Shown here in pieces: positions 10,567 to 22,538 of a stretch of 64,000 nucleotides of DNA. The translations under genes were made by a program, and so were the position numbers. The first letter of the stretch is position 1, and each line of letters starts with the position of its first letter. Where the stretch lies: positions 124,001 to 188,000 of the forward strand of contig JAHFQM010000002.1 in the NCBI GenBank assembly GCA_023266355.1, written 5' to 3'. Under the pieces are notes generated by a model. That model made no database searches and was not told the origin of the DNA. It saw nothing but the letters and a program-made list of their open reading frames with translations. The stretch comes from Aquabacterium sp. (GTDB taxonomy: Bacteria > Pseudomonadota > Gammaproteobacteria > Burkholderiales > Burkholderiaceae_C).

Positions 10567-10796
10567 ACAAACTCCAGGATGGTGAAAAAAACCTTGGGCG
10601 CCCGGTGTGTGGGCCCGGCCTGGCTGTCTTGTGGTTGTTATGGAGCCAAGCTAGCGCAACACACCTGTCATGGACGGCATTTGGCCAGATTGTAGGGTCA
10701 GGCCTATGATCCGGTTTGCTTCCCCGCGGATTCCCCTTGTCACACGGGCTTTGTGGCGTGAACAACGCACAGAGTCCCCCACCCCAGCCGTCCTCT

Positions 10797-11615
10797 ATGT
10801 CTGATCGCAGCGTCTTCTTCGTGTCCGATGGCACGGGCATCACCGCCGAAACCATGGGCAACTCCATCCTGGCGCAGTTCGCCATCAAGCCCAGGCACAT
10901 CCGCCGGCCCTTCATCGACACGGTGGACAAAGCCTTCCAGGTGGTGCGCGAAATCAACACAGCGGGCGAGCGCGAGGGCAAAAAACCCATCGTGTTCACC
11001 ACGCTGGCCAACGACGACGTGCTGGACATCCTGAAAACCTGCCAGGGCAAGGTCTTTGACGTGATCAAGACCTTCGTGGAGCCGCTGGAGGAGGAGTTCA
11101 ACATGAAGTCCAACCACCGGGTGGGCCGCTTCAGCGACCCCAGCGTGGACGGCGAGTACAACAACCGCATCGACGCCATCCACTTTTCGCTGGAGCACGA
11201 CGACGGGCAATCCTCCCGCAACCTGGAGTCGGCCGACGTGGTGCTGGTGGGCGTGAGCCGCAGCGGCAAGACGCCGACATCGCTGTACCTGGCGATGCAG
11301 CACGGCATCAAGGCGGCCAATGTGCCGCTGATCCCGGAGGACTTCGACCGCGGCTTCCTGCCCTCGATGCTCAAGCCGTACAAGAAGAAGTGCTTCGGCC
11401 TGACGATCGACCCGGAGCGCCTCAGCCAGATCCGCAACGAGCGCCGCCCGAACAGCCGCTACGCGAGTCTGGACAACTGCCGTGCCGAGGTCAGTTCCGC
11501 CGAGGCGATGATGCGCCGCGAGGGCATCGCGTGGCTGTCATCGACGCACAAGTCGATTGAGGAGATCGCCACGACCATCCTGCGCGACCTCCGCCCGGAC
11601 CGCCTGATTTACTGA
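10797..11615 (+). CDS. ppsR: PEP synthase regulatory protein (kinase/pyrophosphorylase)
   Basis: A DUF299 bifunctional enzyme that inactivates PpsA by ADP-dependent phosphorylation of a Thr next to the catalytic His and reactivates it by phosphate-dependent dephosphorylation. The start MSDRSVFFVSDGTGITAETMG is the family N-terminus; the P-loop-like GVSRSGKTPTSLYLA lies at about residues 150-165. At 272 residues the length is normal. It is divergent from its target ppsA. Its last 78 bases overlap, on the opposite strand, the end of the sensor kinase gene. Confidence 0.97.
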   Translation: MSDRSVFFVSDGTGITAETMGNSILAQFAIKPRHIRRPFIDTVDKAFQVVREINTAGEREGKKPIVFTTLANDDVLDILKTCQGKVFDVIKTFVEPLEEEFNMKSNHRVGRFSDPSVDGEYNNRIDAIHFSLEHDDGQSSRNLESADVVLVGVSRSGKTPTSLYLAMQHGIKAANVPLIPEDFDRGFLPSMLKPYKKKCFGLTIDPERLSQIRNERRPNSRYASLDNCRAEVSSAEAMMRREGIAWLSSTHKSIEEIATTILRDLRPDRLIY

Positions 11616-14342
11616 GGCCAGGGCATCGAGCGTGCCAGGTTGGGTTTCCTGCGAGCTGCCATGGCCGTGGCCGCGCAGGTCTTCCAGGAAGGCTTGCAGC
11701 CCGGCTGAGAGTTCGCTGGCGCTGGCGTGGCAGCTGGGCAGGCCCTCGCGGGCCTGATCCTGCGTGGTGGCACCGAGCCCAGCCAGGCGGGAGGCCCTCA
11801 GGTTCAAGGCCGTGCCCTTGATTTCGTGGGCAATTTTGGCCAGCGCGGACATGTCGCCCAGCGCGCGGGCGCGGTCGAGTTCACAGAGCACCCCGGGCAA
11901 GGACTGCAGGGCCACGTCCACCAGCCGGTCGAACAGCGCCGGCTGGGCCTGGAAATGGTGCTGCATGGACGCCCAGTCCGAGGTGGGTTCTGGCGGATGC
12001 GATGGAGGCGTGTGTGCGTCGTTCACGAGAGGGGCCGAATGGCGTGCGTGGCGGCGGATGACGTCGGTGAGTGTATCCAGCAGATAGGGTTTGGTCACGT
12101 AGTCGCGCATGCCCGCTTCCTGGGCTTGCTGGCGCGCCTGGTTGAAGGCGTGCGCGGTCAGGCCGATGATGGGCAGGGCGGGGTCCAGGCGCAGGAGTTG
12201 GCGCGTGGCCTCGTAGCCGTCCATCACGGGCATCTGGATGTCGCACAGCACCAGGTCGATGGCATCGGTGCCCAGACGCTGGGCCAGGGCCACAGCTTGG
12301 GCGCCATCGAAAGCGAACTGCACGCTGGCGCCTTCGCCTTCCAGCATCTGCGCCAGGATGAGGCGGTTCACCGGGTTGTCTTCGGCGGCGAGGATGCGCA
12401 GGCCTTGCAGGCGGTTGCGGGCATTGCGCTTGACGGCGGGCGGGCGGTGCTGGAGCGCGTGCAGCAGGCGCAGCGGGCTGAGCGGGCCGGCCACGACCAG
12501 GGCCGCATCCCGCAAAGAGATGCCGGCGGGGCACAGCGGCGTGGAGGGCGCCACCCGCACGGAAATCACCACGGTGCGCCCCTCGTCCAGCCAGCGGTTG
12601 AGGGTGGCGGTGTCCAGGTGGGCCAGCAGCTGCTCGTGCACGACCAGCACCTGGCCGTGGCGCAGCTTGGCGGGGAGGTCGTCGGCCACCTGGCAGCGGC
12701 TGTGTCGCGCGGCCAGGTCCCGGACCAGGCACGCTTGCGCGGCGGAGGGAAAGCCCACGAGCAACACGTCGGACAGGGCGGTGAAGTCGCCCGCCTCTGA
12801 CTGCGCCAAGGGGACGCGCAGGGTGAAGCAACTGCCCTTGCCGGGCTCGCTGCGCGCGTCGATGTGCCCCTGCATGAGCTGCGTCAGGCGCTTGCAGATG
12901 GCCAGGCCCAGCCCGGTGCCACCCTGGCCGCGCACACCATCGTGGGCTTGCACGAAGGGCTGGAAGAGCTGGTCCATGTGCTGCGGCTCGATGCCGATGC
13001 CAGTGTCGGTGACTTGGACCACGAGGGCCCCGTCATCGACGTCGAAGCGCATGCGCACCTCGCCCTGGTCGGTGAATTTGATGGCGTTGGCCACCAGGTT
13101 GACGAGGATCTGCGCCAGCCGGGTGGCGTCGCCCACGGCGCCCTGGGGCACGCGCGGGCTTTCCTCCAGCAGCAGGGGCAGGCCTTTGGCCTCGGCACGC
13201 AGGGCGGTCATGGCCACGACGTGTTCCATCACCTGGGCCAGGGCCATGGGCTGGGGTTGCAGCAGGAGCTTGCCGGCCTCGATCTTGGAGAAGTCCAGCA
13301 CGTCGTTGATGAGGCCCAGCAGGTGCTGCCCTGAGGCCAGGATCTGCTGGAAGGTGCGTGCGCTGGGCGTGCCGGCGGTGTCTCGGGCGCCGATCTGGGC
13401 CAACCCGAACATCGCATTGAGCGGTGTGCGCAGTTCGTGGCTGACGTTGGCCAGGAACTCGGATTTGGCCTGGCTGGCCGCTCGGGCTTGGCGCTCGGCC
13501 TGCGTCACCTGGGTGACGTCGAACACCATGACGAGGAAGCCGCGCACCTCGCCGTGGTCGATGTCCGGCAGGTAGTGCGCTTCGCTGATGCGCACTTTGC
13601 CAGGCTGTCCGGGCATGGGGATGTCACGGATGAAGCACTGCCGCTCACCGCGCAGGGCGCGTTCCATGTAGCCGCGGTTGAGTTCGTAGAGATGGGGCCC
13701 CAGCAGGTCCAGGATGTGCCGGCCCTGGATTTCTTCGGGCGTGACGCCAAACCATTCGCGGTAAGCGCGGTTGGCGAAGCGGTTGCGCAATTGGGTGTCC
13801 CAGTAGCCCACCAGGCCAGGCACACCGTCCAGGATGGTTTGCAGCAAGCGCTGTTGGTCGTCGAGGGCCTGGGTGCGCTCCTGGACCCGCTGCGCCAGGG
13901 CTTCGTTGAGCGTTTTGAGGGATTCTTCTGCCTGCTTGCGTTGGCTGATGTCCATGACGATGCCGACATAGGTCTGCACCTGGTCGTCATGGCAGACGCC
14001 AGGTTGTCCCCGGCTGAGCAGCCAGCGCACCGGCCCTTGCGCCGGGTTGGTGCGCCATTCGATTTCGAAAGGTTGCCGGTGTTCAACCGCGTGGGTGATG
14101 AGCGCACAGGTGCGCTCGCGGTCGTCGGCATGCACGCTCAGCAGCCAGTGCTCGTAGCTGGGGGTGTGCTGCAGCGGGTCGAGGCCATAGAGCGGCCAGA
14201 GCTCTTCGGACCAGCGGTTCTCGTTGTTCTGGATGTCCCATTCCCAGAGCCCGGCGCGTGCCGCGCTCAAGGCCAAGGACACGCCCTCCGGCGACGGCAA
14301 GAACCGTCGGGGACCCACACCCTGAGCGTCCGCTGAACCCAT
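11538..14342 (-). CDS. Hybrid sensor histidine kinase (PAS-PAS-HisKA-HATPase-REC-HPt)
   Basis: A soluble phosphorelay kinase of 934 residues. Domains in order: PAS (about 20-135), PAS (165-285), dimerisation domain with the H-box FLANVSHELRTPLNAMFG (about 300), HATPase with DTGIGI and GGTGLGLAICKRL, a degenerate receiver-like stretch, a true receiver with EDNPVNRLILAQML and CDIQMPVMDGYEAT (phospho-acceptor Asp), and a C-terminal HPt with IAHEIKGTALNL. No membrane segment is seen, so it probably senses a cytoplasmic signal. The start ATG 14342 has a GGGAG site seven bases upstream; an in-frame ATG at 14480 would add unlikely sequence. No partner response regulator is adjacent. Its 3' end overlaps ppsR head-on. 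Confidence 0.9.
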   Translation of the reverse strand: MGSADAQGVGPRRFLPSPEGVSLALSAARAGLWEWDIQNNENRWSEELWPLYGLDPLQHTPSYEHWLLSVHADDRERTCALITHAVEHRQPFEIEWRTNPAQGPVRWLLSRGQPGVCHDDQVQTYVGIVMDISQRKQAEESLKTLNEALAQRVQERTQALDDQQRLLQTILDGVPGLVGYWDTQLRNRFANRAYREWFGVTPEEIQGRHILDLLGPHLYELNRGYMERALRGERQCFIRDIPMPGQPGKVRISEAHYLPDIDHGEVRGFLVMVFDVTQVTQAERQARAASQAKSEFLANVSHELRTPLNAMFGLAQIGARDTAGTPSARTFQQILASGQHLLGLINDVLDFSKIEAGKLLLQPQPMALAQVMEHVVAMTALRAEAKGLPLLLEESPRVPQGAVGDATRLAQILVNLVANAIKFTDQGEVRMRFDVDDGALVVQVTDTGIGIEPQHMDQLFQPFVQAHDGVRGQGGTGLGLAICKRLTQLMQGHIDARSEPGKGSCFTLRVPLAQSEAGDFTALSDVLLVGFPSAAQACLVRDLAARHSRCQVADDLPAKLRHGQVLVVHEQLLAHLDTATLNRWLDEGRTVVISVRVAPSTPLCPAGISLRDAALVVAGPLSPLRLLHALQHRPPAVKRNARNRLQGLRILAAEDNPVNRLILAQMLEGEGASVQFAFDGAQAVALAQRLGTDAIDLVLCDIQMPVMDGYEATRQLLRLDPALPIIGLTAHAFNQARQQAQEAGMRDYVTKPYLLDTLTDVIRRHARHSAPLVNDAHTPPSHPPEPTSDWASMQHHFQAQPALFDRLVDVALQSLPGVLCELDRARALGDMSALAKIAHEIKGTALNLRASRLAGLGATTQDQAREGLPSCHASASELSAGLQAFLEDLRGHGHGSSQETQPGTLDALASVNQAVRAEVAQDGRGDLLNRLVRR

Positions 14343-14520
14343 GCTGACTCCCGCAGTGACGGGGCCTGGGCGCACGCTCAGACCCTCGGCAAAAAAGGGG
14401 CCCGCGATCAATCCAGCGCATGCGGACGACTGAGCCCGATCGACGACTGCATCACAGGATCGAAACCCTGTGCTTGGCAAGGATATCTGATTTCGCCTGC
14501 GGACGGGTGTTTTTCAGGGC

Positions 14521-17454
<2,934 letters not shown>

Positions 17455-17515
17455 CGGTGGGCGGTCAGGGGCGGCGGGCTCAGGGCCGCCCCGGTGAACG
17501 GTGGCGCGTCTGCGC

Positions 17516-17890
17516 TCAGGCGTTCTTGAGCAGGTCGTCGTAGGCGGTCTTGTCCAGCAGGGCATCGAGCTCGGCCGGGTTGGACAGCTTGACCTTGAAG
17601 AACCAGCCAGCGCCGGTCGGGTCGGTGTTGGCCAGGGCCGGGTCGTCGCGCAGGGCTTCGTTGACTTCGACGATCTCGCCGGTGACGGGCATGTAGACGT
17701 CGGCGGCGGCCTTGACGGACTCGACCACGCCGGCCACGTCCTTGGGCGCGAAGGTGGTGCCCACGGCGGGCAGGTCCACGAAGACCACGTCGCCCAGGGC
17801 GTCTTGCGCGTGGTGGGTGATGCCGACGGTGGCGGTGCCGTCAGCGTCGATGAGCAGCCATTCGTGGTCGGGCGTGTACTTGATGGTCAT
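17516..17890 (-). CDS. gcvH: Glycine cleavage system H protein
   Basis: GcvH carries the lipoyl group that shuttles the aminomethyl intermediate between P-, T- and L-proteins. The 124-residue protein starts [12 protein letters not shown] and holds the lipoylation lysine in [22 protein letters not shown] (about residue 60). AAGGACG precedes the start by a proper distance. It lies between gcvT (80-base gap) and gcvP (61-base gap). Confidence 0.98.
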   Translation of the reverse strand: MTIKYTPDHEWLLIDADGTATVGITHHAQDALGDVVFVDLPAVGTTFAPKDVAGVVESVKAAADVYMPVTGEIVEVNEALRDDPALANTDPTGAGWFFKVKLSNPAELDALLDKTAYDDLLKNA

Positions 17891-17970
17891 GGTGACGTCC
17901 TTGGGAGTTTGGGATTCGAGTGAGCCGAACGGGCGTGATTCTCGCAGTGTCTGGGGCGCAGGCTTGCGAC

Positions 17971-19143
17971 TTAACCGCGGAAGTAACCGTTGGGAACGAA
18001 GGGCAGGGCGGCGACGGTCATGGCCACGCGCTTGTCGCGCACCACGGCGAACACCTCGGTGCCGATGGCGGTGTGTGACGTGGCCAGGTAGGCCAGTGCC
18101 ACCGGCTGGTTGATGCTGGGGCCGAGCGAGCCGCTGGTGACGCGACCGATGGGGGCGCCGGCGGCGTCCACCACCTGCGCGCCTTCGCGCACGGGCATGC
18201 GCTCGGTGCTGATCAGGCCGACGCGTTTGCGGGACACGCCACCCTGTGCGCCGTTTGCGCCTTGGGCGAGTTGCGCACCGATGACGTCGGCGCCTGGATA
18301 GCCGCCGGCACGCGCACCGCCCGCGCGGCGCACCTTCTGGATCGCCCAGGTCAGCGCGCCTTCGACCGGTGTGGTCGTGGTGTCGATGTCGTGGCCGTAG
18401 AGGCACAGACCAGCTTCCAGGCGCAGGGTGTCGCGCGCACCCAGGCCGATGGGCAGGACCTCGGGCTGGGCCAGCAGGGCGCGGGCCAACTGCTCGGCCT
18501 GGCCGCTTGGCACGGAGATCTCGAAGCCGTCTTCGCCGGTGTAGCCCGAGCGGGTCACGAAGCAGCCGATGCCGGCCAGCGTGAAGTGGCCGCCGGTCAT
18601 GAACACCAGTTTTTGCACCTCGGGGTTGAGGCGGGCCAGCGCGGTCACGGCCTGCGGGCCTTGCAGCGCCAGCAGGGCCTGTTCGGGCAGCGGCTGGACG
18701 GTGCAGCGTGTGCCGATGTGCTGTTGCAGGTGGGCGATGTCTTGCTGCTTGCAGGCGGCATTGACCACCACGAAGAGGTCATCGGCACGCCGCGTGACCA
18801 TCAGGTCGTCGAGGATGCCGCCCTGGGCGTTGGTGAACAGGGCGTAGCGCTGCTTGAACGGCCCCAGGTCGACGATGTCCACGGGCACCAGGGTTTCGAG
18901 CGCAGCAGCGGCATCGTCGCCTGTCAGCAGCACCTGGCCCATGTGGGAGACGTCGAACAGGCCGGCGGCCGTGCGGGTGTGGCGGTGCTCGGCCAGGATG
19001 CCCGTGGCGTACTGCACGGGCATGTCGTAGCCACCGAAAGGCACCATCTTGGCGCCGAGTTCGATGTGCAGGGCGTGCAGCGGGGTGGTCAGCAGGGGCG
19101 CTGCGGGTGCGGCGGGCGTGGATGCGGCAGAGGTGTCGGACAT
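17971..19143 (-). CDS. gcvT: Glycine cleavage system aminomethyltransferase (T protein)
   Basis: GcvT releases ammonia and transfers the methylene carbon to tetrahydrofolate. The sequence has 390 residues and includes LGAKMVPFGGYDMPVQY and LFDVSHMGQVLLTG, both family signatures, and FVTRSGYTGEDGFEISVP. MSDTSAA at 19143 is taken as the start; an upstream ATG at 19209 lies close to the riboswitch expression platform. First gene of gcvT-H-P. Confidence 0.96.
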   Translation of the reverse strand: MSDTSAASTPAAPAAPLLTTPLHALHIELGAKMVPFGGYDMPVQYATGILAEHRHTRTAAGLFDVSHMGQVLLTGDDAAAALETLVPVDIVDLGPFKQRYALFTNAQGGILDDLMVTRRADDLFVVVNAACKQQDIAHLQQHIGTRCTVQPLPEQALLALQGPQAVTALARLNPEVQKLVFMTGGHFTLAGIGCFVTRSGYTGEDGFEISVPSGQAEQLARALLAQPEVLPIGLGARDTLRLEAGLCLYGHDIDTTTTPVEGALTWAIQKVRRAGGARAGGYPGADVIGAQLAQGANGAQGGVSRKRVGLISTERMPVREGAQVVDAAGAPIGRVTSGSLGPSINQPVALAYLATSHTAIGTEVFAVVRDKRVAMTVAALPFVPNGYFRG

Positions 19144-19233
19144 GACGAAAGCCAGCCTGAGGCCGGGAGGGCAGGGTGTAGATGCGCCCACCTGGTGCCA
19201 CGACGGCACCCGATGAACGTCCGCTTGCCCTCG

Positions 19234-19498
19234 CTGTCCGCTTTACCTGAGAGATTGACCCCTCGCCGCGTGTGTGACGCGGCGGATGAGGCTTGCCCCT
19301 TCGGTGGCCCGGCTCGCGCTGCTTGCAACGCCTCCGGACTCTCTCCAGTGAGGATCACGGCCCATCACAGGCCGTGTTTGCCAGTCCTTTTGCCTGAGCG
19401 TTCGGACCTGGGCTGCGTGTGCAGCCCGGCCCTGCGCCTTCGGCGGCCAGTGTGTCGCGCTTGCGCACGAAACACCGACTCTCTCCTGGCAGAGGCTG
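19234..19498 (-). promoter_or_regulatory. gcvT leader: Tandem glycine riboswitch upstream of gcvT
   Basis: On the minus strand two aptamers follow each other. The first has CAGGAGAGAGTC, CGCCGAAGGCGCA and GCTCAGGCAAAAGGAC; the second has ACTGGAGAGAGTCCGG, CACCGAAGGGGCAA and TCTCTCAGGTAAAG. These are the paired conserved blocks (GGAGAG, CCGAAGG, CTCAGG) of the glycine riboswitch, with a short A-rich linker (AAAAGGAC) between aptamers. It would switch on gcvTHP when glycine is plentiful. About 90 bases separate the second aptamer from gcvT. Confidence 0.95.
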
Positions 19499-19522
19499 CA
19501 GTATATGCGAGCCTCTGTCGCT

Positions 19523-21031
19523 TCAGTCCTCTTCTGTGAAGGCCTCCTGGCGCTTGTTGCGGATCGCCGGCAGCAGGACCATCGCCAGGGCGCCGGCCGC
19601 CAGCAGCAGCATGGTCAGGCTGATGGGGCGCTCCAGGAACACCATGGCGTCACCCCGCGACAGCAGCAGCGCGCGGCGCAGGTACTCCTCCATCATCGAA
19701 CCCAGGACGTAGGCCATCAGCATGGGCGCGGGCTCGCACTCCAGTTTGGAGAACAGGTAACCCATCACGCCAAAGAGCGCCATCAGGTAGACGTCGAAGG
19801 TGGCGTTGTTCACGCTGAAGACACCGATCCCGCAGAAGGCCAGGATGATGGGGTAGAGCACCCGGTAGGGGATCGAGATCATCTTCACCCACAAGCCGAT
19901 CATCGGCAGGTTGAGGATGACCAGGAACACATTGCCGATCCACATCGATGTGATCATTCCCCAGAACAGCGCGGGCTGCTCGGTCATGACGCTGGGGCCG
20001 GGCTGGATGCCCTGGATGATCATGGCGCCGATCATCAGCGCCATCACCGGGTTGGACGGGATGCCCAGTGTCAGCATCGGGATGAACGATGTCTGCGCGC
20101 CAGCGTTGTTGGCCGACTCCGGCGCGGCGACACCCTCGATGGCGCCCTTGCCGAATTCGGCGCCGTTCTTGGAGATTTTCTTCTCCAGGGAGTAGGCCGA
20201 GAACGAGGCCAGCATGGCGCCGCCGCCCGGCAGGATGCCCAGCAGCGAGCCCAGGGCCGTGCCACGCAAGATGGGGCCGGTCATCCGCTTGAAGTCATCC
20301 TTCGTCGGCATCAGTCCGGTGACCTTGGTCATCAGCACGCTGCGGGTGGACTCGTTCTCCAGTTCGCGGATGATTTCACCGAGGCCGAACATGCCCATGG
20401 CGATGACCACGAAGCTGATGCCGTCGGCCATCTCGGGGATGTCGAAGGTGTAGCGCTGTGTGCCGGAGTTCACGTCCGTGCCGATGGTGCTGACCAGCAG
20501 GCCGAGCAGGATCATGCCGATGGCCTTGAGCAGGGACCCGTGCGCCAGCACCACCGAGGCCACCAGGCCCAGCACCATCAGCGAGAAGTACTCGGCCGGG
20601 CCGAACTTCAGCGCCAGGTCGGCCAGCGGCGGGGCGAACAGCGCGATGATCACCGTCGCGATGGTGCCCGCCACGAACGAGCCGATCGCTGCGGTGGCCA
20701 GGGCCACGCCGGCGCGTCCACGCCTCGCCATCTGATAGCCATCGAGGGCCGTCACCACCGATGACGATTCGCCCGGCAGGTTCACCAAAATGGCCGTGGT
20801 TGACCCGCCGTACTGCGCACCGTAGTAGATGCCGGACAGCATGATCAGGGATGCCGTGGCGTCCAGGCCGAACGTGATCGGCAACAGCATGGCGATGGTG
20901 GCGATGGGCCCCAGGCCAGGCAGCACGCCAATCGCCGTGCCCAGGAACACACCCAGCAGGCAGTAGAGCAGGTTGTGCAGGCTGAGGGCCGTTTGCAGGC
21001 CCAGGCCGATGTCTCCGAATATTTCCATCAT
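19523..21031 (-). CDS. tctA: Tripartite tricarboxylate transporter, large permease TctA
   Basis: The 502-residue large membrane subunit of a TTT-family secondary transporter, with about eleven or twelve membrane segments. Signatures are GTAIGVLPGLGPIATIAMLLPITFG near the N-terminus and the matching GSLLGILPGGGAMLASFSAYSLEKK in the middle, the inverted-repeat substrate motif. It uses the ion gradient to import a carboxylate delivered by TctC. Last gene in dctP-tctC-tctB-tctA, 15 bases after tctB; its stop is close to the glycine riboswitch start of the next operon. Confidence 0.95.
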   Translation of the reverse strand: MMEIFGDIGLGLQTALSLHNLLYCLLGVFLGTAIGVLPGLGPIATIAMLLPITFGLDATASLIMLSGIYYGAQYGGSTTAILVNLPGESSSVVTALDGYQMARRGRAGVALATAAIGSFVAGTIATVIIALFAPPLADLALKFGPAEYFSLMVLGLVASVVLAHGSLLKAIGMILLGLLVSTIGTDVNSGTQRYTFDIPEMADGISFVVIAMGMFGLGEIIRELENESTRSVLMTKVTGLMPTKDDFKRMTGPILRGTALGSLLGILPGGGAMLASFSAYSLEKKISKNGAEFGKGAIEGVAAPESANNAGAQTSFIPMLTLGIPSNPVMALMIGAMIIQGIQPGPSVMTEQPALFWGMITSMWIGNVFLVILNLPMIGLWVKMISIPYRVLYPIILAFCGIGVFSVNNATFDVYLMALFGVMGYLFSKLECEPAPMLMAYVLGSMMEEYLRRALLLSRGDAMVFLERPISLTMLLLAAGALAMVLLPAIRNKRQEAFTEED

Positions 21032-21046
21032 GACTCCAATTGCAGG

Positions 21047-21508
21047 TCAACCGCCCAGCCAGGGCCCCAGGATGGGGATGGGCAAGCCGAGTCCTTTGAG
21101 GAAGACCAGGTAGCAGAACAAGGACAGGCCCACGATCGTCAGCACCGTGGCCTTCGACGAGAACTTGCTGCTGGCCAGCGCGCTCAGGAGGATCGAGACC
21201 GACAAGGCCGCGATCAGCCCCGCGTTGCGCAGCAGCAGGCCGAACACCAGGGTGGACACCACCACCAGCAGCAGCGGCTTGAAGGCCAGGCGGCCCACCG
21301 GCTCACCGGGCCGCACGAGGGCGCGCAAGACGCAGGCTGCGCCCACCAGGCACAACAGGCCGCCCAGCAGCACGGGGAAGTAGCCCGGGCCCATGCGGAT
21401 CGCCTTGCCCATTTCGTAGTCCTGTCCCAGGAAGATGGCGCTGCCGCCAAAGCCGAGGAACATGAGCCCGGAGAGGAAATCCTTCGGATCTCGGATGAAA
21501 CTGACCAT
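21047..21508 (-). CDS. tctB: Tripartite tricarboxylate transporter, small permease TctB
   Basis: A 153-residue protein with four hydrophobic segments, the usual size of TctB. LSGLMFLGFGGSAIFLGQDYEMGKAIRMGPGYFPVLLGGLLCLVG contains the GPGYFP motif common in this poorly conserved family. It lies between tctC and tctA with short gaps on both sides, which itself is strong evidence. Confidence 0.92.
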   Translation of the reverse strand: MVSFIRDPKDFLSGLMFLGFGGSAIFLGQDYEMGKAIRMGPGYFPVLLGGLLCLVGAACVLRALVRPGEPVGRLAFKPLLLVVVSTLVFGLLLRNAGLIAALSVSILLSALASSKFSSKATVLTIVGLSLFCYLVFLKGLGLPIPILGPWLGG

Positions 21509-21522
21509 CGTGTCCTCCTGCC

Positions 21523-22518
21523 TCAGTCAGCGTAGACGCCGGCCTGTTTGATGATGCGCATCCACTTGACGATCTCGGAGCGCAGGAACTGGTCCAGGGC
21601 CGCAGGCGTCGCACGGGCGGGCGAGGCTGGCTCGGTGCCCAGGTCGGCGAGCTTTTGCTTGACCATCGGGTCTTTGACGGCGTGCTGCAGCGCTGCCACC
21701 AGCTTGTCGGCGATCGGCTTGGGCAGGTTCTTCGGCGCATACAGGCCGTGCCACACCGCGATCTCAAAGCCAGGCAGGCCATTGGCGCTGGCCACCGGCA
21801 GGTCGGGCAGGGATGGCACCTTGTTGGGCGTCGTCACGGCATAGGCCTTGATCTTGCCGGCCTTGATCTGACCCGTGGTGTTGGTGGTCTGGTCGCACAT
21901 GAAGTCCACCTGGCCGCCCAGCAGGTCGTTCATGGCGGGGCCGGTGCCCTTGTACGGCACGGTGGTCAGGTCGGCCTTGATGGCCGACATCAGCAGCATG
22001 CCGCACAGGTGGGAGGCCGAGCCCACGCCCGCATTGGCGTAGGTGACCTTGTCCTTGTGGGTCTGCACGTAGGCGATCAGCTCCTTGAGGTCTTTGGCGG
22101 GGAAGTCCTTGCGGGCCACCAGGGTCATGGGCACGTCGGCGACCAGTCCGATCGGGGTGAAGTCGTCGGCGGCGTTGTAGCTCAGCTTGCGGTAGAGCGC
22201 CGGTGCGGTGGACTGGCCGATGTGGTGCAGGAAGATGGTGTAGCCATTGGGCTCGGCGCGGGCCACCCGGGCAGCGCCGAGGGTGCCGCCGGCGCCGCCG
22301 ACGTTTTCGATGATGACCTGCTGCTTGAGGAAGCCGGTCATGGATTGCGCCAGGATGCGGCCGACGGTGTCGGTCGGGCCGCCCGCCGAGAAGGGCACGA
22401 TCATGGTGATCGGCTTGTCGGGATAGCTCTGGGCCAGCGCCGGCTGGCTGGACAGGGCGCCGAGGGCCAGGGCGGCGACGGCGGAGAACATGGCACGTTT
22501 GCTGACTTGGATGGTCAT
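21523..22518 (-). CDS. tctC: TctC/Bug-family carboxylate-binding protein
   Basis: A 331-residue periplasmic binding protein with a signal peptide (KRAMFSAVAALALGALSSQPALAQ) followed by YPDKPITMIVPFSAGGPTDTVGRILAQ, the canonical Bug-family N-terminus. Such proteins bind di- or tricarboxylates or aromatic acids; the ligand cannot be told from sequence. It is cotranscribed with tctBA and is encoded directly after the orphan dctP gene. Confidence 0.95.
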   Translation of the reverse strand: MTIQVSKRAMFSAVAALALGALSSQPALAQSYPDKPITMIVPFSAGGPTDTVGRILAQSMTGFLKQQVIIENVGGAGGTLGAARVARAEPNGYTIFLHHIGQSTAPALYRKLSYNAADDFTPIGLVADVPMTLVARKDFPAKDLKELIAYVQTHKDKVTYANAGVGSASHLCGMLLMSAIKADLTTVPYKGTGPAMNDLLGGQVDFMCDQTTNTTGQIKAGKIKAYAVTTPNKVPSLPDLPVASANGLPGFEIAVWHGLYAPKNLPKPIADKLVAALQHAVKDPMVKQKLADLGTEPASPARATPAALDQFLRSEIVKWMRIIKQAGVYAD

Positions 22519-22538
22519 GGTTCTGTCTCTTTCTTTTG

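Noticed and set aside
8260..10695. An 811-codon plus-strand frame opposite ppsA
   Set aside because: It encodes His/Gly/Val-rich sequence with no domain, while the minus strand encodes a complete PEP synthase.
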